Origin: Myroides sp. WP-1
Lineage (GTDB): Bacteria > Bacteroidota > Bacteroidia > Flavobacteriales > Flavobacteriaceae
Assembly (NCBI RefSeq): GCF_014145635.1
Contig: NZ_JACHTC010000013.1
Location: 45,928-109,927 of the forward strand
Length of the DNA stretch: 64,000 nucleotides
Reading direction: 5' to 3'
The notes under the pieces were generated by a model that had not been told where the DNA came from, searched no databases, and was given only the letters and a program-made list of their open reading frames with translations. Each line of letters starts with the position of its first letter. Position 1 is the first letter of the stretch. Below, in pieces: positions 18,760 through 28,399 of this stretch. A program made the translations under genes and the position numbers.

Positions 18760-19638
18760 ATGATTATAACTTCTCTTATCCCTATGAAAGAACCTGTAAA
18801 CTACACACGAATAGCAGAAGCTATTGAGTATATCCAAGCAAACTTCAAGCAACAACCTCGCTTGGAAGAGGTAGCCAGTGCTTTAAATTTAAGCCCTGCA
18901 CACTTTCAGCGTTTATTTACGGAATGGGCAGGTACAAGTCCGAAGAAATTCTTACAATTCACAAGTTTAGAATACGCCAAATGGCTGCTAAAAGAAAAGC
19001 AAGCTACGCTATTCGATACCACGTATGAAACGGGGTTATCCAGTACAAGTCGATTACATGATCTCTTTATCACCTTAGAAGGCATGAGTCCGGCAGAATA
19101 TCAAAATGGAGGACAACAACTCTCTATTCGCTACAGTTTTGCTTCGAGTTTCTTTGGTCCACTTTTGATAGCTTCAACGACTAAAGGCATTTGTCATCTC
19201 GTTTTTATCACAGACGAAACCTTGGCACTACAAGAGCTTAAAGCTAAATTTCCACAGGCTACATTTATTCCTCAAACGGATCAATTACAACTTCAAGCGT
19301 TGCAAATTTTTCAACATACTTCGCCTGATTTGAAACAAATTAAGCTACACCTAAAAGGAACCGAATTTCAACTCAAAGTATGGCAAAGCCTGCTGGCTAT
19401 TCCCATGGGCGAACTAACCACATACGGAGCAATTGCGCAAGCCATTGACAATCCTAAGGCCTCTAGAGCCGTGGGTACCGCTATTGGTAGTAATCCTGTT
19501 GCTTTTTTAATTCCTTGTCACCGCGTGATTCAATCTTCTGGGCTCTTTGGTAATTACATGTGGGGAGCAACGCGAAAAACGGCTCTTATTGGATGGGAAG
19601 GAGCTCAAGTTTACGGAGAAAAAGAACAAATTAAATAG
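18760..19638 (+). CDS. Ada-like protein: AraC-type HTH fused to O6-alkylguanine-DNA methyltransferase
   Basis: The start is placed at the ATG 18760, right after a possible TTG start; MKEP at 18784 is another option. The protein has an AraC-type DNA-binding domain (about 15-110, two helix-turn-helix units) and an Ogt/MGMT domain (about 125-285) with the methyl-accepting Cys in IPCHRV, Cys254 if counted from the TTG at 18757. It lacks the N-terminal zinc-binding phosphotriester-repair domain of E. coli Ada, so signalling through that cysteine is not possible. It repairs O6-methylguanine and may regulate its own operon. AlkB follows after 5 bases. Confidence 0.9.
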   Translation: MIITSLIPMKEPVNYTRIAEAIEYIQANFKQQPRLEEVASALNLSPAHFQRLFTEWAGTSPKKFLQFTSLEYAKWLLKEKQATLFDTTYETGLSSTSRLHDLFITLEGMSPAEYQNGGQQLSIRYSFASSFFGPLLIASTTKGICHLVFITDETLALQELKAKFPQATFIPQTDQLQLQALQIFQHTSPDLKQIKLHLKGTEFQLKVWQSLLAIPMGELTTYGAIAQAIDNPKASRAVGTAIGSNPVAFLIPCHRVIQSSGLFGNYMWGATRKTALIGWEGAQVYGEKEQIK

Positions 19639-19643
19639 CACAA

Positions 19644-20255
19644 ATGATGGACTTATTTACCACTCCCGACAATGAAAAACACAATTACTTGCCCTACAAT
19701 GGGACAGTACACTTTTATGGTTTTCTACTCTCAACGGAGGAAGCTGCTTTCTACTTTGATCATCTCCTGCATCACATCGAGTGGAAAAATGACGAAGCGA
19801 TTATTTTCGGCAAAAAAATTATTACTAAGCGAAAGGTGGCTTGGTATGGTTCACATCCCTTTCTCTATACGTACTCCAATGTAACGCGATTTGCTTTACC
19901 TTGGACGCCAGAATTAATAGAACTCAAAACGCGCATTGAACACGCAACGGGAGAAACGTATAATTCGTGTTTGCTCAACCTGTATCACGACGGAAATGAA
20001 GGCATGGCGTGGCATAGTGATGGAGAAAAAGACTTGAAGAAAAACGGGGCTATTGCTTCTTTAAGTTTAGGTGCAACGCGAAAATTTGCATTCAAACACA
20101 AATCAACCCAAGAGAAAGTAGATTTTACCTTAGCTAGTGGTCATTTGTTGGTTATGAAAGATGAAACACAAACCTTTTGGCTCCATCGATTACCACCAAC
20201 AAAAATAGTACATCACCCAAGAATTAACCTCACCTTTCGCACCATAGACAAATAA
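19644..20255 (+). CDS. alkB: AlkB-type 2-oxoglutarate/Fe(II) DNA dealkylase
   Basis: This 203-residue dioxygenase carries the ferrous-iron ligands His124 and Asp126 (AWHSD) and His181 (FWLHRLPP), and the 2-oxoglutarate-binding Arg in HPRINLTFR. NLYHDGNEGMAWHSDGE is typical of the ALKBH2/3-like group, which removes 1-methyladenine and 3-methylcytosine by oxidation. It lies 5 bases after the Ada-like gene, so one transcript covers two routes of alkylation repair. The second in-frame Met is an equally good start. Confidence 0.92.
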   Translation: MMDLFTTPDNEKHNYLPYNGTVHFYGFLLSTEEAAFYFDHLLHHIEWKNDEAIIFGKKIITKRKVAWYGSHPFLYTYSNVTRFALPWTPELIELKTRIEHATGETYNSCLLNLYHDGNEGMAWHSDGEKDLKKNGAIASLSLGATRKFAFKHKSTQEKVDFTLASGHLLVMKDETQTFWLHRLPPTKIVHHPRINLTFRTIDK

Positions 20256-20285
20256 AAAAACAGCTCCCAAAACCAAGAGAGCTGT
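20254..20285. terminator. Intrinsic terminator between converging alkB and the persulfide dioxygenase gene
   Basis: ACAGCTC and GAGCTGT form a stem with an 11-base loop. On the minus strand a run of seven or more Ts follows, so it fits best as the terminator of the minus-strand gene, 80 bases past its stop. Confidence 0.6.
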
Positions 20286-20365
20286 CTTAAACTAAAAACA
20301 TAATAACTAACTTAACTATTCTATGGAAGAGAATAATTAAACCAATAAACAACAAAGTGCTTTTC

Positions 20366-21784
20366 TTACAACATGGAAGTCGGACAAACAAAAGCTGTTT
20401 TATCCAAGGTTGTAACAGGAGCTAAGCCTTGAAAGCCTCCTATCACATCTACTACCTTCAAGAATCCATGTGCGCGTAAGATAGAGGCTGCAATCATACT
20501 GCGATACCCCCCAGCACAGTACACGACTTGTGTTTTTTCTTTATCTAATGTGTTCCATTTTTGCTCTAATTCATTTAAAGAAATAAAGGTTGCATCTACT
20601 AAATGCTCTGAATGATACTCATTTTCTTTTCGAACATCTACTATAACCGCTTTTTCACTTTGAATATAAGCATCAAACTGTTGAGCTTCTAAGCGGGGAA
20701 TGCGATTTAATGGGCGATTATCGGCTTTCCACGCATCGATCCCACCTTTGACAAAACCTACAGTATGATCATATCCTACACGAGAAAGGCGAATCATACT
20801 TTCTTCTTCTTTCCCTGGATCAGTAATCAAAATAAGGGGTTGTTGTAAATTTTGGATTAATTCACCTACCCAAACTGCAAATGGTCCGTTTAGACCAATA
20901 TTAATACTATCGGGAATAAATCCTTCAGCAAAAGCTTGAGGTGATCTCGTATCGAGCAGCAGTACATTTCCTGTGGCAACCATTTCATCGACCATTTCCA
21001 AAGTCAAAGGTTTATAAGCGCGATTCAATACTTGATCGAGTTGTTCATATCCCCCTATATTGAGCAAGACATTTTTCGGAAAATATTGAGGAGGGGTAGC
21101 CAGCCCAGTAAGCAACTCCTCTACAAATTCATCTTCCGTCATATCAGCACGAAGAGCATAGTTGGTTTTCTTTTGATTTCCCAACGTATCTGTCGTTTCC
21201 TTACTCATGTTTTTACCACATGCACTTCCTGCTCCATGATTGGGAAACACAATTAAGTGATCCGGTAGTGGCATAATTTTGTGGCGTAGTGATTGATATA
21301 AATGTCTTGCTAATTTTTCTTGTGTTAATTCTGATTTAACCAATTGCACTAAATCAGGTCGTCCAACATCGCCAATAAACAAGGTATCTCCAGTAATTAT
21401 AGCGTGTGGTTCACCTGCTTCATCAAAAATCAAATACGTACAACTTTCCATGGTATGACCAGGCGTATGTAACACTTGTATTTTTATATCTCCAACATAA
21501 AAAACTTGATTATCTGTGGCAATAATCGCATCATAACTTGGCGAAGCTGTAGGTCCAAATACAATTTGCGCACCTGTTTTTTGCATTAAATCCAAATGAC
21601 CGCTAACGAAATCGGCGTGAAAATGGGTTTCGAATACATACTTAATTGACGCATTATCCTTTAGAGCACGATCGATATAAGGTTGTACATCGCGCAGGGG
21701 GTCAAAAATGGCTGCCTCCCCTTTACTTGCTATATAATAGGCCGCATGAGCGATACATCCCGTATAAATTTGTTCGATTATCAT
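20366..21784 (-). CDS. Persulfide dioxygenase-like MBL hydrolase fused to two rhodanese domains
   Basis: This 472-residue protein begins with a metallo-beta-lactamase domain of the ETHE1 kind (about 1-240): THFHADFVSGH (His54, His56, Asp58, His63), HTPGHTMES and GDTLFIGDVGRPDL. Two rhodanese domains follow. The first (about 265-360) has ITDPGKEEE where the catalytic Cys loop should be and looks inactive. The second (about 370-472) has an intact loop, YCAGGYRS. The fusion suggests handling of glutathione or protein persulfides in sulfide detoxification. Cysteine-rich sulfur acceptors are not encoded nearby. Confidence 0.88.
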   Translation of the reverse strand: MIIEQIYTGCIAHAAYYIASKGEAAIFDPLRDVQPYIDRALKDNASIKYVFETHFHADFVSGHLDLMQKTGAQIVFGPTASPSYDAIIATDNQVFYVGDIKIQVLHTPGHTMESCTYLIFDEAGEPHAIITGDTLFIGDVGRPDLVQLVKSELTQEKLARHLYQSLRHKIMPLPDHLIVFPNHGAGSACGKNMSKETTDTLGNQKKTNYALRADMTEDEFVEELLTGLATPPQYFPKNVLLNIGGYEQLDQVLNRAYKPLTLEMVDEMVATGNVLLLDTRSPQAFAEGFIPDSINIGLNGPFAVWVGELIQNLQQPLILITDPGKEEESMIRLSRVGYDHTVGFVKGGIDAWKADNRPLNRIPRLEAQQFDAYIQSEKAVIVDVRKENEYHSEHLVDATFISLNELEQKWNTLDKEKTQVVYCAGGYRSMIAASILRAHGFLKVVDVIGGFQGLAPVTTLDKTAFVCPTSML

Positions 21785-21946
21785 AACTACTCTTTTTTGT
21801 CAGGTAAAAGTAGATCATCTATCCCTACATAAAAATGACAATTATCATACGTCTTATGGTCATTTGAGCTTTATTTAAAGAATTAAATCCCTTTTCAATC
21901 AGAAAAAAACCACTTTTTTTTCGTAAATTGGGAAAAACTAACAATT

Positions 21947-24679
21947 ATGAGAAATTACAAAATAGCTTCGCTTAAAAAGCTACAGGATGAAGGCAAAGAT
22001 ATCCATCGCTTGCCTTTTTCAATTCGCATTCTTTTAGAAAATGTATTGAGAAATCACGACGGGTTTGCTATTACGGATGAGCATATTGATACGTTAGTCA
22101 ATTGGCAACCTCAACCCACAGATAAAGATATCCCTTTCAAACCTGCTCGTGTATTAATGCAGGATTTTACTGGTGTACCTGGAGTTGTAGACCTTGCTTC
22201 TTTGCGTGCAGAATATGTACGTCAAGGCAAAAATGGAGAAAAGATTACCCCCGCTATTCCAGTCGATCTTGTTATTGATCACTCTGTACAAGTAGACTAT
22301 TATGGAACGGATTATTCCTATAAAGAAAATGTAACCAAAGAGTACGAGCGAAACGCAGAGCGTTATGAGTTACTCAAATGGGCCCAACAAGAATTAAAAG
22401 GCTTTACTGTTGTTCCTCCAGGAATGGGTATTTGCCATCAAGTTAATCTAGAGTATCTCGCTAAAGGGGTAATCAATCGAGATGGTTGGTTATTTCCTGA
22501 CACTTTAGTAGGAACAGATTCTCATACGCCAATGGTCAATGGAATTGGTGTAATTGCTTGGGGAGTAGGAGGAATTGAGGCGGAAGCAGCCATGCTTGGT
22601 CAGCCGATTTACTTTACTTGTCCTGAAGTTGTTGGACTGAAACTAACGGGTAAAATTCCAGAAGGTGCCACTGCAACGGATATGGTACTATCGATTACCA
22701 AAGTACTGCGCAAACAAGGTGTTGTTGGAAAGTTTGTCGAAGTATTTGGAGATGCACTGGATCATTTGTCTGTAACTGATCGAGCGACAATCTCTAATAT
22801 GTCACCCGAATTTGGTTGTACCGTAACGTATTTCCCGATTGACAATCAGACTTTGCATTATATGCGTCAGACCAATAGAGAAGACTCGCATGTTCAACTT
22901 GTTGAAGACTATTGCAAAGAGAATCTCTTATGGCGAACAGGAAATGAAGATATTGTTTATTCTGCTGTTGTAGAAGTTGACCTAAACACACTTGAGCCTA
23001 CGGTTTCAGGGCCTAAACGACCTCAAGACAAAATTCTTGTACGCGAATTAGATCAAACGTTCTCTACCTTATTAGAAGAGGAGTACAACCGAGCATATGT
23101 AGCTGTAAAAGACAGACGCGAATCGGCTTGGTTATCTGAAGGAGGTTCTGGAACAGAATATATTTATAAACAAAAAGAAGCCGCAACTGGGCAACCGACA
23201 GAAGTTGTCAAAGAAGCTATGCATGCAGTACGCATCAAACAAAAAAACAAAGAATATGTTGTCAGTGATGGTAGTATTGTTTTAGCAGCTATTACAAGTT
23301 GTACGAATACATCAAACCCTGAAGTAATGATTGGAGCGGGATTGGTTGCACGCAAAGCGATACAACGTGGATTACGCACAAAATCATGGGTAAAAACGAG
23401 TTTAGCCCCAGGATCTAAAGTTGTAACCCATTACTTGGATCGCTCAGGTCTTTCTGAAGATTTAGAGGCTTTGCGTTTTCATACTGTAGGCTACGGCTGT
23501 ACGTCGTGTATTGGAAATAGCGGTCCATTACCAGCGCCAATTGCAGAAGCGGTTACGCAGGGTGATTTAGTAGTTGCATCAGTATTATCTGGAAATAGAA
23601 ACTTTGAAGCAAGGGTTCATCCACAAGTAAAAATGAATTTCTTAATGTCTCCAATGCTTGTTGTTGCGTATGCATTAGTAGGGCGTGTTGATATCAACTT
23701 ATTAACAGATCCTCTGGATTATGATCCTAACGGTGAGCCTGTTTACTTAAGGGATATTTGGCCTACACATGAAGAAATCAGAGCTGTAATTAATGACTCC
23801 TTAAAGCGTGAAGACTTTAAAGAAGTTTACGATCAAATTTTCGAGGGCGAAGAAAACTGGAAAAACCTACAGGCACCTACAGGCGCTAGTTTTGAATGGA
23901 ATCCGGCATCGACCTATATTCGCCATGCTCCATTTTTTGAGAACTTACCGAAAGAGCCTAAACCGTTAACAGATATCAACGGAGCTAGAGTTTTACTTTA
24001 CTTAGGAGATTCTGTAACGACAGACCATATCTCGCCAGCGGGATCGTTTAATGAAGAATCCGCAGCTGGAAAATATCTTCTTTCTCAAGGGGTGAAACCT
24101 GAAGATTTCAACTCTTATGGATCAAGACGTGGAAATCACGAAGTCATGATGCGTGGTACATTTGCCAATGTGCGCATTAAAAATAAAGTTGCACAACGCG
24201 AAGGTGGATATAGTACCTATTTTCCGACAAATGAATCTTTAACGGTTTACGATGCGGCGATGAAATACAAGGAAACGGAAACACCGTTAGTCGTTCTTGC
24301 AGGAAAAGAATATGGAAGTGGTTCTTCTCGTGATTGGGCTGCTAAAGGAGCTTATTTACTGGGAATTAAAGCCGTTATTGCAGAAAGTTTTGAGCGTATT
24401 CACCGCAGTAATCTAATTGGTATGGGAATTGCTCCGTTGCAGTTCATGCCTAACCAATCAGCAGAAAGTTTAGGATTAACAGGAAAAGAAACGTATTCCA
24501 TTACAGGATTAGCCAATGGCCTTACTCCTCATAAAATTGTAGAAGTAACTGCCACAGGTGAAGCAAATCAAGTGATTAAATTCCAAGCGTTGGCCCGATT
24601 CGATTCTTTAATTGAAATTGAATATTATAAAAACGATGGGATTCTTCAATATGTATTGAGGGATTTTCTAAAAAACTAA
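21947..24679 (+). CDS. acnA: Aconitate hydratase, AcnA/IRP type
   Basis: This 910-residue TCA-cycle enzyme isomerises citrate to isocitrate. The three [4Fe-4S] ligands are Cys452 (ITSCTNTSNP), Cys518 and Cys521 (GYGCTSCIGNSGPL). Other conserved segments are VGTDSHTPMVNGIGV, AGKEYGSGSSRDWAAKGA and the swivel domain near the C-terminus. The length and N-terminus fit AcnA/IRP1 rather than the approximately 755-residue mitochondrial type or AcnB. It is a single gene, convergent with a response regulator. Confidence 0.95.
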   Translation: MRNYKIASLKKLQDEGKDIHRLPFSIRILLENVLRNHDGFAITDEHIDTLVNWQPQPTDKDIPFKPARVLMQDFTGVPGVVDLASLRAEYVRQGKNGEKITPAIPVDLVIDHSVQVDYYGTDYSYKENVTKEYERNAERYELLKWAQQELKGFTVVPPGMGICHQVNLEYLAKGVINRDGWLFPDTLVGTDSHTPMVNGIGVIAWGVGGIEAEAAMLGQPIYFTCPEVVGLKLTGKIPEGATATDMVLSITKVLRKQGVVGKFVEVFGDALDHLSVTDRATISNMSPEFGCTVTYFPIDNQTLHYMRQTNREDSHVQLVEDYCKENLLWRTGNEDIVYSAVVEVDLNTLEPTVSGPKRPQDKILVRELDQTFSTLLEEEYNRAYVAVKDRRESAWLSEGGSGTEYIYKQKEAATGQPTEVVKEAMHAVRIKQKNKEYVVSDGSIVLAAITSCTNTSNPEVMIGAGLVARKAIQRGLRTKSWVKTSLAPGSKVVTHYLDRSGLSEDLEALRFHTVGYGCTSCIGNSGPLPAPIAEAVTQGDLVVASVLSGNRNFEARVHPQVKMNFLMSPMLVVAYALVGRVDINLLTDPLDYDPNGEPVYLRDIWPTHEEIRAVINDSLKREDFKEVYDQIFEGEENWKNLQAPTGASFEWNPASTYIRHAPFFENLPKEPKPLTDINGARVLLYLGDSVTTDHISPAGSFNEESAAGKYLLSQGVKPEDFNSYGSRRGNHEVMMRGTFANVRIKNKVAQREGGYSTYFPTNESLTVYDAAMKYKETETPLVVLAGKEYGSGSSRDWAAKGAYLLGIKAVIAESFERIHRSNLIGMGIAPLQFMPNQSAESLGLTGKETYSITGLANGLTPHKIVEVTATGEANQVIKFQALARFDSLIEIEYYKNDGILQYVLRDFLKN

Positions 24680-24681
24680 AT

Positions 24682-24716
24682 AAAAAAAGGCTGTTCATAT
24701 GAACGGCCTTTTTTTT
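24682..24716. terminator. Bidirectional terminator overlapping the response regulator stop codon
   Basis: AAAAAAAGGCTGTTCAT pairs with ATGAACGGCCTTTTTTT; the long T-run reaches the minus-strand stop codon at 24715. It serves both acnA and the converging gene. Confidence 0.85.
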
Positions 24717-25374
24717 AAACAAATCCTTGCTTGATAGCATCTTGAACTAAAGTAGCTGAATCAGGTGAACCAAAAGCAGCTTTCATTTTAGCAATTCGCT
24801 TTTTTATTGTTGGAGCGGATAAAGGCACATGATGTTCCAAATCAATAAGCTTATAGCCTTTCGCTAACAAAATTAATATCGCTCGATTGTAATCGTCATA
24901 CATCACTTCTTTAAACACCATTTCTTCTAGGCACTTTTTAACTAGTGGACTTTGAAAAGAGTCTCCTCTAAGCACTGCACTAACAAGATCGATGAGTACT
25001 TGAGGTGTTATTTCATTTTTGCCAATAATATTCGTTGGTCGAATATTTTTAACAATATCGTAAATAGTCAATATTTCCGTGTGCCCTGTAATTGTAACCG
25101 TGCGGCAAGAAGGCATTTCTTTTTTGATATACCGAATAATATCTCCACCATCTTCCCAAATGGAATTTTGCCCTTTAGGAAGTGAAAAATCTACAAGCGC
25201 AAGATCATAAGGTTCTTTTTCCACAATTGCTTGATCTATCTTTTGTTTTGCTTCAGTACAATCAAAGGCTTTTTCAAAAACACAAAATTGAGCGAATGTC
25301 TCATTACTTTGTAAAGCCATTCGATATCCTTCAACAATTAAAGGATGATCGTCTACTAACAAAATTTTTTTCAT
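24715..25374 (-). CDS. Orphan response regulator, NarL/LuxR-like
   Basis: The start is placed at the ATG 25374 because the receiver motif MKKILLVDDHPL begins there; upstream codons add no domain. The receiver (residues 1-125) has the Asp pair VDDHP and the phospho-acceptor in LALVDFSLP. The C-terminal part (about 155-219) resembles a LuxR-type HTH (LLAKGYKLIDLEHHVPLSAPTIKKR) but is divergent. No histidine kinase is adjacent, so the partner must be elsewhere. About 220 residues. Confidence 0.82.
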   Translation of the reverse strand: MKKILLVDDHPLIVEGYRMALQSNETFAQFCVFEKAFDCTEAKQKIDQAIVEKEPYDLALVDFSLPKGQNSIWEDGGDIIRYIKKEMPSCRTVTITGHTEILTIYDIVKNIRPTNIIGKNEITPQVLIDLVSAVLRGDSFQSPLVKKCLEEMVFKEVMYDDYNRAILILLAKGYKLIDLEHHVPLSAPTIKKRIAKMKAAFGSPDSATLVQDAIKQGFV

Positions 25375-25613
25375 ACAACAAACTTTAATATCTCTATAAT
25401 ACAAGTCATTTACCTTTTGCAGTCTATGTATCAATTCCCCAACAGATACAATAGAAAGTAACTAGACTCTGGTTACAGTAGGTTTATAACACAACTTCCT
25501 GTTGATTGCTAATGTAAGAAAAAACACCCCTTCTTTCTGTTTCCTCTCTTATATTTATTTATTTTTTATCCCAAAAGGATAAAAGCTCTCACCAACAAAA
25601 TGGAACCATCCAT

Positions 25614-25648
25614 AAAAAAGGTCAACTAGCGCACTAGTTGACCTTTTT
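25614..25648 (-). terminator. Intrinsic terminator of asd
   Basis: AAAAAAGGTCAACTAG pairs with CTAGTTGACCTTTTTT around a CGCA loop, 16 bases past the asd stop codon. Confidence 0.85.
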
Positions 25649-25664
25649 TTATTCTATCCTTTTT

Positions 25665-26654
25665 TTATACTAGCCCATTTGCAACTAAATACTCTGCAAT
25701 TTGAATGGTATTTGTAGCTGCTCCTTTTCGTAAATTATCAGCAACAATCCACATATTTAGTGTATTGGGTTGAGTTTCATCACGGCGAATACGCCCTACA
25801 AAGACCTCGTTTTTTCCTTGTGCGTAAAGAGGCATAGGATACGTATTAGTATCTAAATTATCTTGCACAATGATTCCAGGTGTTTCATGTAAGAGACGAC
25901 GCACATCTTCTACTTCAAAATCGCGTTCAAAAGCAACATTTACCGCTTCACTATGTCCGCCAACAACAGGAATTCGCACTGCAGTCGCTGTTACTAAAAC
26001 CGTATCATCTTCTAAAATTTTCTTAGTTTCATTGACCAATTTCATCTCTTCTTTTGTATATCCATTGGCTTCAAAGACATCACAATGCGGGATTGCATTG
26101 CGGTGAATAGGATAAGCATAAGCCATTTCTCCTTTTTCACCTGCATATTCATTTTCTAATTGTTTCACTGCCTTTACTCCCGTTCCGGTGATGGATTGGT
26201 ATGTTGAAACAACAACGCGTTTGACGTTGTATTTTTTATTTAAAGGAGCTAAAGCCATCACTAACTGAATTGTTGAACAGTTTGGATTTGCAATAATTTT
26301 ATCTTCTTTTGTCAAACTAGTTGCATTAATCTCTGGAACAACAAGTTTTTTAGTTGGGTCCATTCTCCATGCAGAAGAGTTGTCAATAACGACTGTACCT
26401 ACTTCAGCAAATTTTGGTGCCCATTCTAAAGAAATAGATCCACCTGCAGAAAAAAGAGCAATGGCCGGTTTCATCTTGACAGCTTCGGCTATTGATTGTA
26501 CTACAAACTTCTTTCCTTTAAATTCTATCTCACTTCCTACTGATCGTTCAGAAGCCACAGGTATTAATTCTGTTACTGGAAAATTGCGTTCTGCTAACAC
26601 TTTTAGCATAATCTCTCCTACCATTCCGGTAGCGCCTACTACTGCTACTTTCAT
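25665..26654 (-). CDS. asd: Aspartate-semialdehyde dehydrogenase
   Basis: This 329-residue enzyme reduces aspartyl phosphate to the semialdehyde, a shared step toward lysine, diaminopimelate, threonine and methionine. It has the NADP-binding GATGMVG near the N-terminus, the catalytic Cys126 in NPNCSTIQLV, and the substrate region around STYQSITGTG and HSEAVNVAFE. It lies 44 bases after recJ on the same strand; cotranscription is possible since no promoter box was seen between them. Confidence 0.95.
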   Translation of the reverse strand: MKVAVVGATGMVGEIMLKVLAERNFPVTELIPVASERSVGSEIEFKGKKFVVQSIAEAVKMKPAIALFSAGGSISLEWAPKFAEVGTVVIDNSSAWRMDPTKKLVVPEINATSLTKEDKIIANPNCSTIQLVMALAPLNKKYNVKRVVVSTYQSITGTGVKAVKQLENEYAGEKGEMAYAYPIHRNAIPHCDVFEANGYTKEEMKLVNETKKILEDDTVLVTATAVRIPVVGGHSEAVNVAFERDFEVEDVRRLLHETPGIIVQDNLDTNTYPMPLYAQGKNEVFVGRIRRDETQPNTLNMWIVADNLRKGAATNTIQIAEYLVANGLV

Positions 26655-26698
26655 TTTAATGAATAAAAATTATATATTGGTTACACTCATTTTTTACG

Positions 26699-28399
26699 TT
26701 ATACCAATTGCATATCTTTAATTTGCAACTGGTTATTCACCTCTCCTTTCCACTCATTTTCTTCAATCGAATAGACTAAATCAAAAAAAGTTCGGTTTTG
26801 GATGTCATTTAGAAACTTACCGAAAGAAAAACCGATGGCACTAAATCCTTTATCTAGGTAGCCTCGTTGTCTTACATACATTTTCAAATGCTCTTGATTT
26901 GCTCCTAAGCCTCGGGCGTATCCTGTATCATATACATTCTTCGTCAAGAACACAGGGCTCATATTTTCTGGACCAAAGGGTTCAAACTGTCTTAAAATAC
27001 GACAGAACTTCGGGGTAATCTCTGCAAAGTTTAAAATCGCATCTATCTCCACTTCTGGTATCAAGTCTCGATCTCGAATGGTGCTTGAGACTACTGTTTC
27101 AAATTTTGCTTTGAAGTTGTGATAATTTTCCTTCTTGCACGTCATTCCAGCGGCATACATATGTCCACCAAATTGAATCAACTCATCAGAACACGCTTCT
27201 AAAGCGGCATACAAATCAAAGTTTTTCACTGAACGTGCCGAAGCGGCTAACACATCTCCACTTGTTGTAAACACCACAGTTGGTCGATAATATGTTTCAA
27301 TTAAGCGAGAGGCTACAATACCGATAACTCCTTTATGCCACGATTCTTGAAAAACAACAGTTGATTTACTATTAATCTCTTTGTTTTCTACAATTTGAAC
27401 TTTGGCTTCTTCTGTTATATTTTGATCTAGTACTTTGCGTTCTTCGTTAAAGGCAATAATCATTTGTGCTGTTTCTTCGGCTTCTCTCATAGAGAAACGC
27501 GTTAACAGATCTACTGCGTAATTGCCGTGTTGTATTCTTCCTGCTGCATTAATTTTTGGTGCAACTTTAAAAACAATATCACTAACCGTATAACTGCTTT
27601 GCTTATATACATTGAGCAATGCTTGAATACCAGGTCTTGGATTGCTATTGATTACTTTTAATCCAAAAAATGCTAAAACCCTATTCTCACCTGTAATCGG
27701 AACGATATCTGCTCCAATAGCTGTTACGACAAGGTCAAGATAAGGAATCAGATCATCGATGGTTAATCCACGATTGGCCGCCAAAGCTTGTACCAATTTA
27801 AACCCGACTCCACAACCACACAACTCATCATAAGGGTAAGTACAATCATTTCTCTTTGGATCTAATACTGCTACTGCATCGGGTATTTGTTCTCCAGGCA
27901 AGTGATGATCGCAAATAACAAAATCTACTCCTTTTTGTTTGGCATACTTTACATGTTCTACAGATTTAATTCCACAATCTAGCGCAATAATCAACTGAAT
28001 ATCATTATCTGCAGCATAGTCAATACCTTGATAAGAAACGCCATATCCTTCTTTATAACGATCGGGAATATAGCGATCTACGTCTGGATAATAGGATTGA
28101 ATATAGGAATAAACCAAAGATACAGCTGTAGTTCCATCCACATCATAATCGCCAAAAACCATTATTTTCTGTTTATTCGCAATGGCTTCCTCTATTCTTT
28201 TCACCGCTTTATCCATATCTTTCATCAGATAAGGATCGTGTAAATCAGCTAAAGACGGTCGAAAGAAACGTTCTGCTTCTTGGAAAGTAGTAATCCCACG
28301 ATCAACGAGTAGTTGAGCTAAAACAGGATCGATTCCCAATACTTGAACTAAATGGTTAACGCTTTTTTGATCTTTTATCTCTTTTAATGTCCACCGCAT
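26699..28399 (-). CDS. recJ: Single-strand DNA-specific 5'-3' exonuclease RecJ
   Basis: This 566-residue DHH-family nuclease acts in recombination and repair. Metal-binding motifs are visible: MVFGDYDVDGTTAVSL, IIALDCGIKS and VICDHHLPGEQ (the DHH motif). The DHHA1 region includes GVIGIVASRLIE and QFGGHMYAAGMT. A C-terminal OB-like domain follows (about 465-566). Its ATG overlaps the osmC stop codon (TAATG), so translation is coupled. Length is normal for Bacteroidota RecJ. Confidence 0.94.
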   Translation of the reverse strand: MRWTLKEIKDQKSVNHLVQVLGIDPVLAQLLVDRGITTFQEAERFFRPSLADLHDPYLMKDMDKAVKRIEEAIANKQKIMVFGDYDVDGTTAVSLVYSYIQSYYPDVDRYIPDRYKEGYGVSYQGIDYAADNDIQLIIALDCGIKSVEHVKYAKQKGVDFVICDHHLPGEQIPDAVAVLDPKRNDCTYPYDELCGCGVGFKLVQALAANRGLTIDDLIPYLDLVVTAIGADIVPITGENRVLAFFGLKVINSNPRPGIQALLNVYKQSSYTVSDIVFKVAPKINAAGRIQHGNYAVDLLTRFSMREAEETAQMIIAFNEERKVLDQNITEEAKVQIVENKEINSKSTVVFQESWHKGVIGIVASRLIETYYRPTVVFTTSGDVLAASARSVKNFDLYAALEACSDELIQFGGHMYAAGMTCKKENYHNFKAKFETVVSSTIRDRDLIPEVEIDAILNFAEITPKFCRILRQFEPFGPENMSPVFLTKNVYDTGYARGLGANQEHLKMYVRQRGYLDKGFSAIGFSFGKFLNDIQNRTFFDLVYSIEENEWKGEVNNQLQIKDMQLV

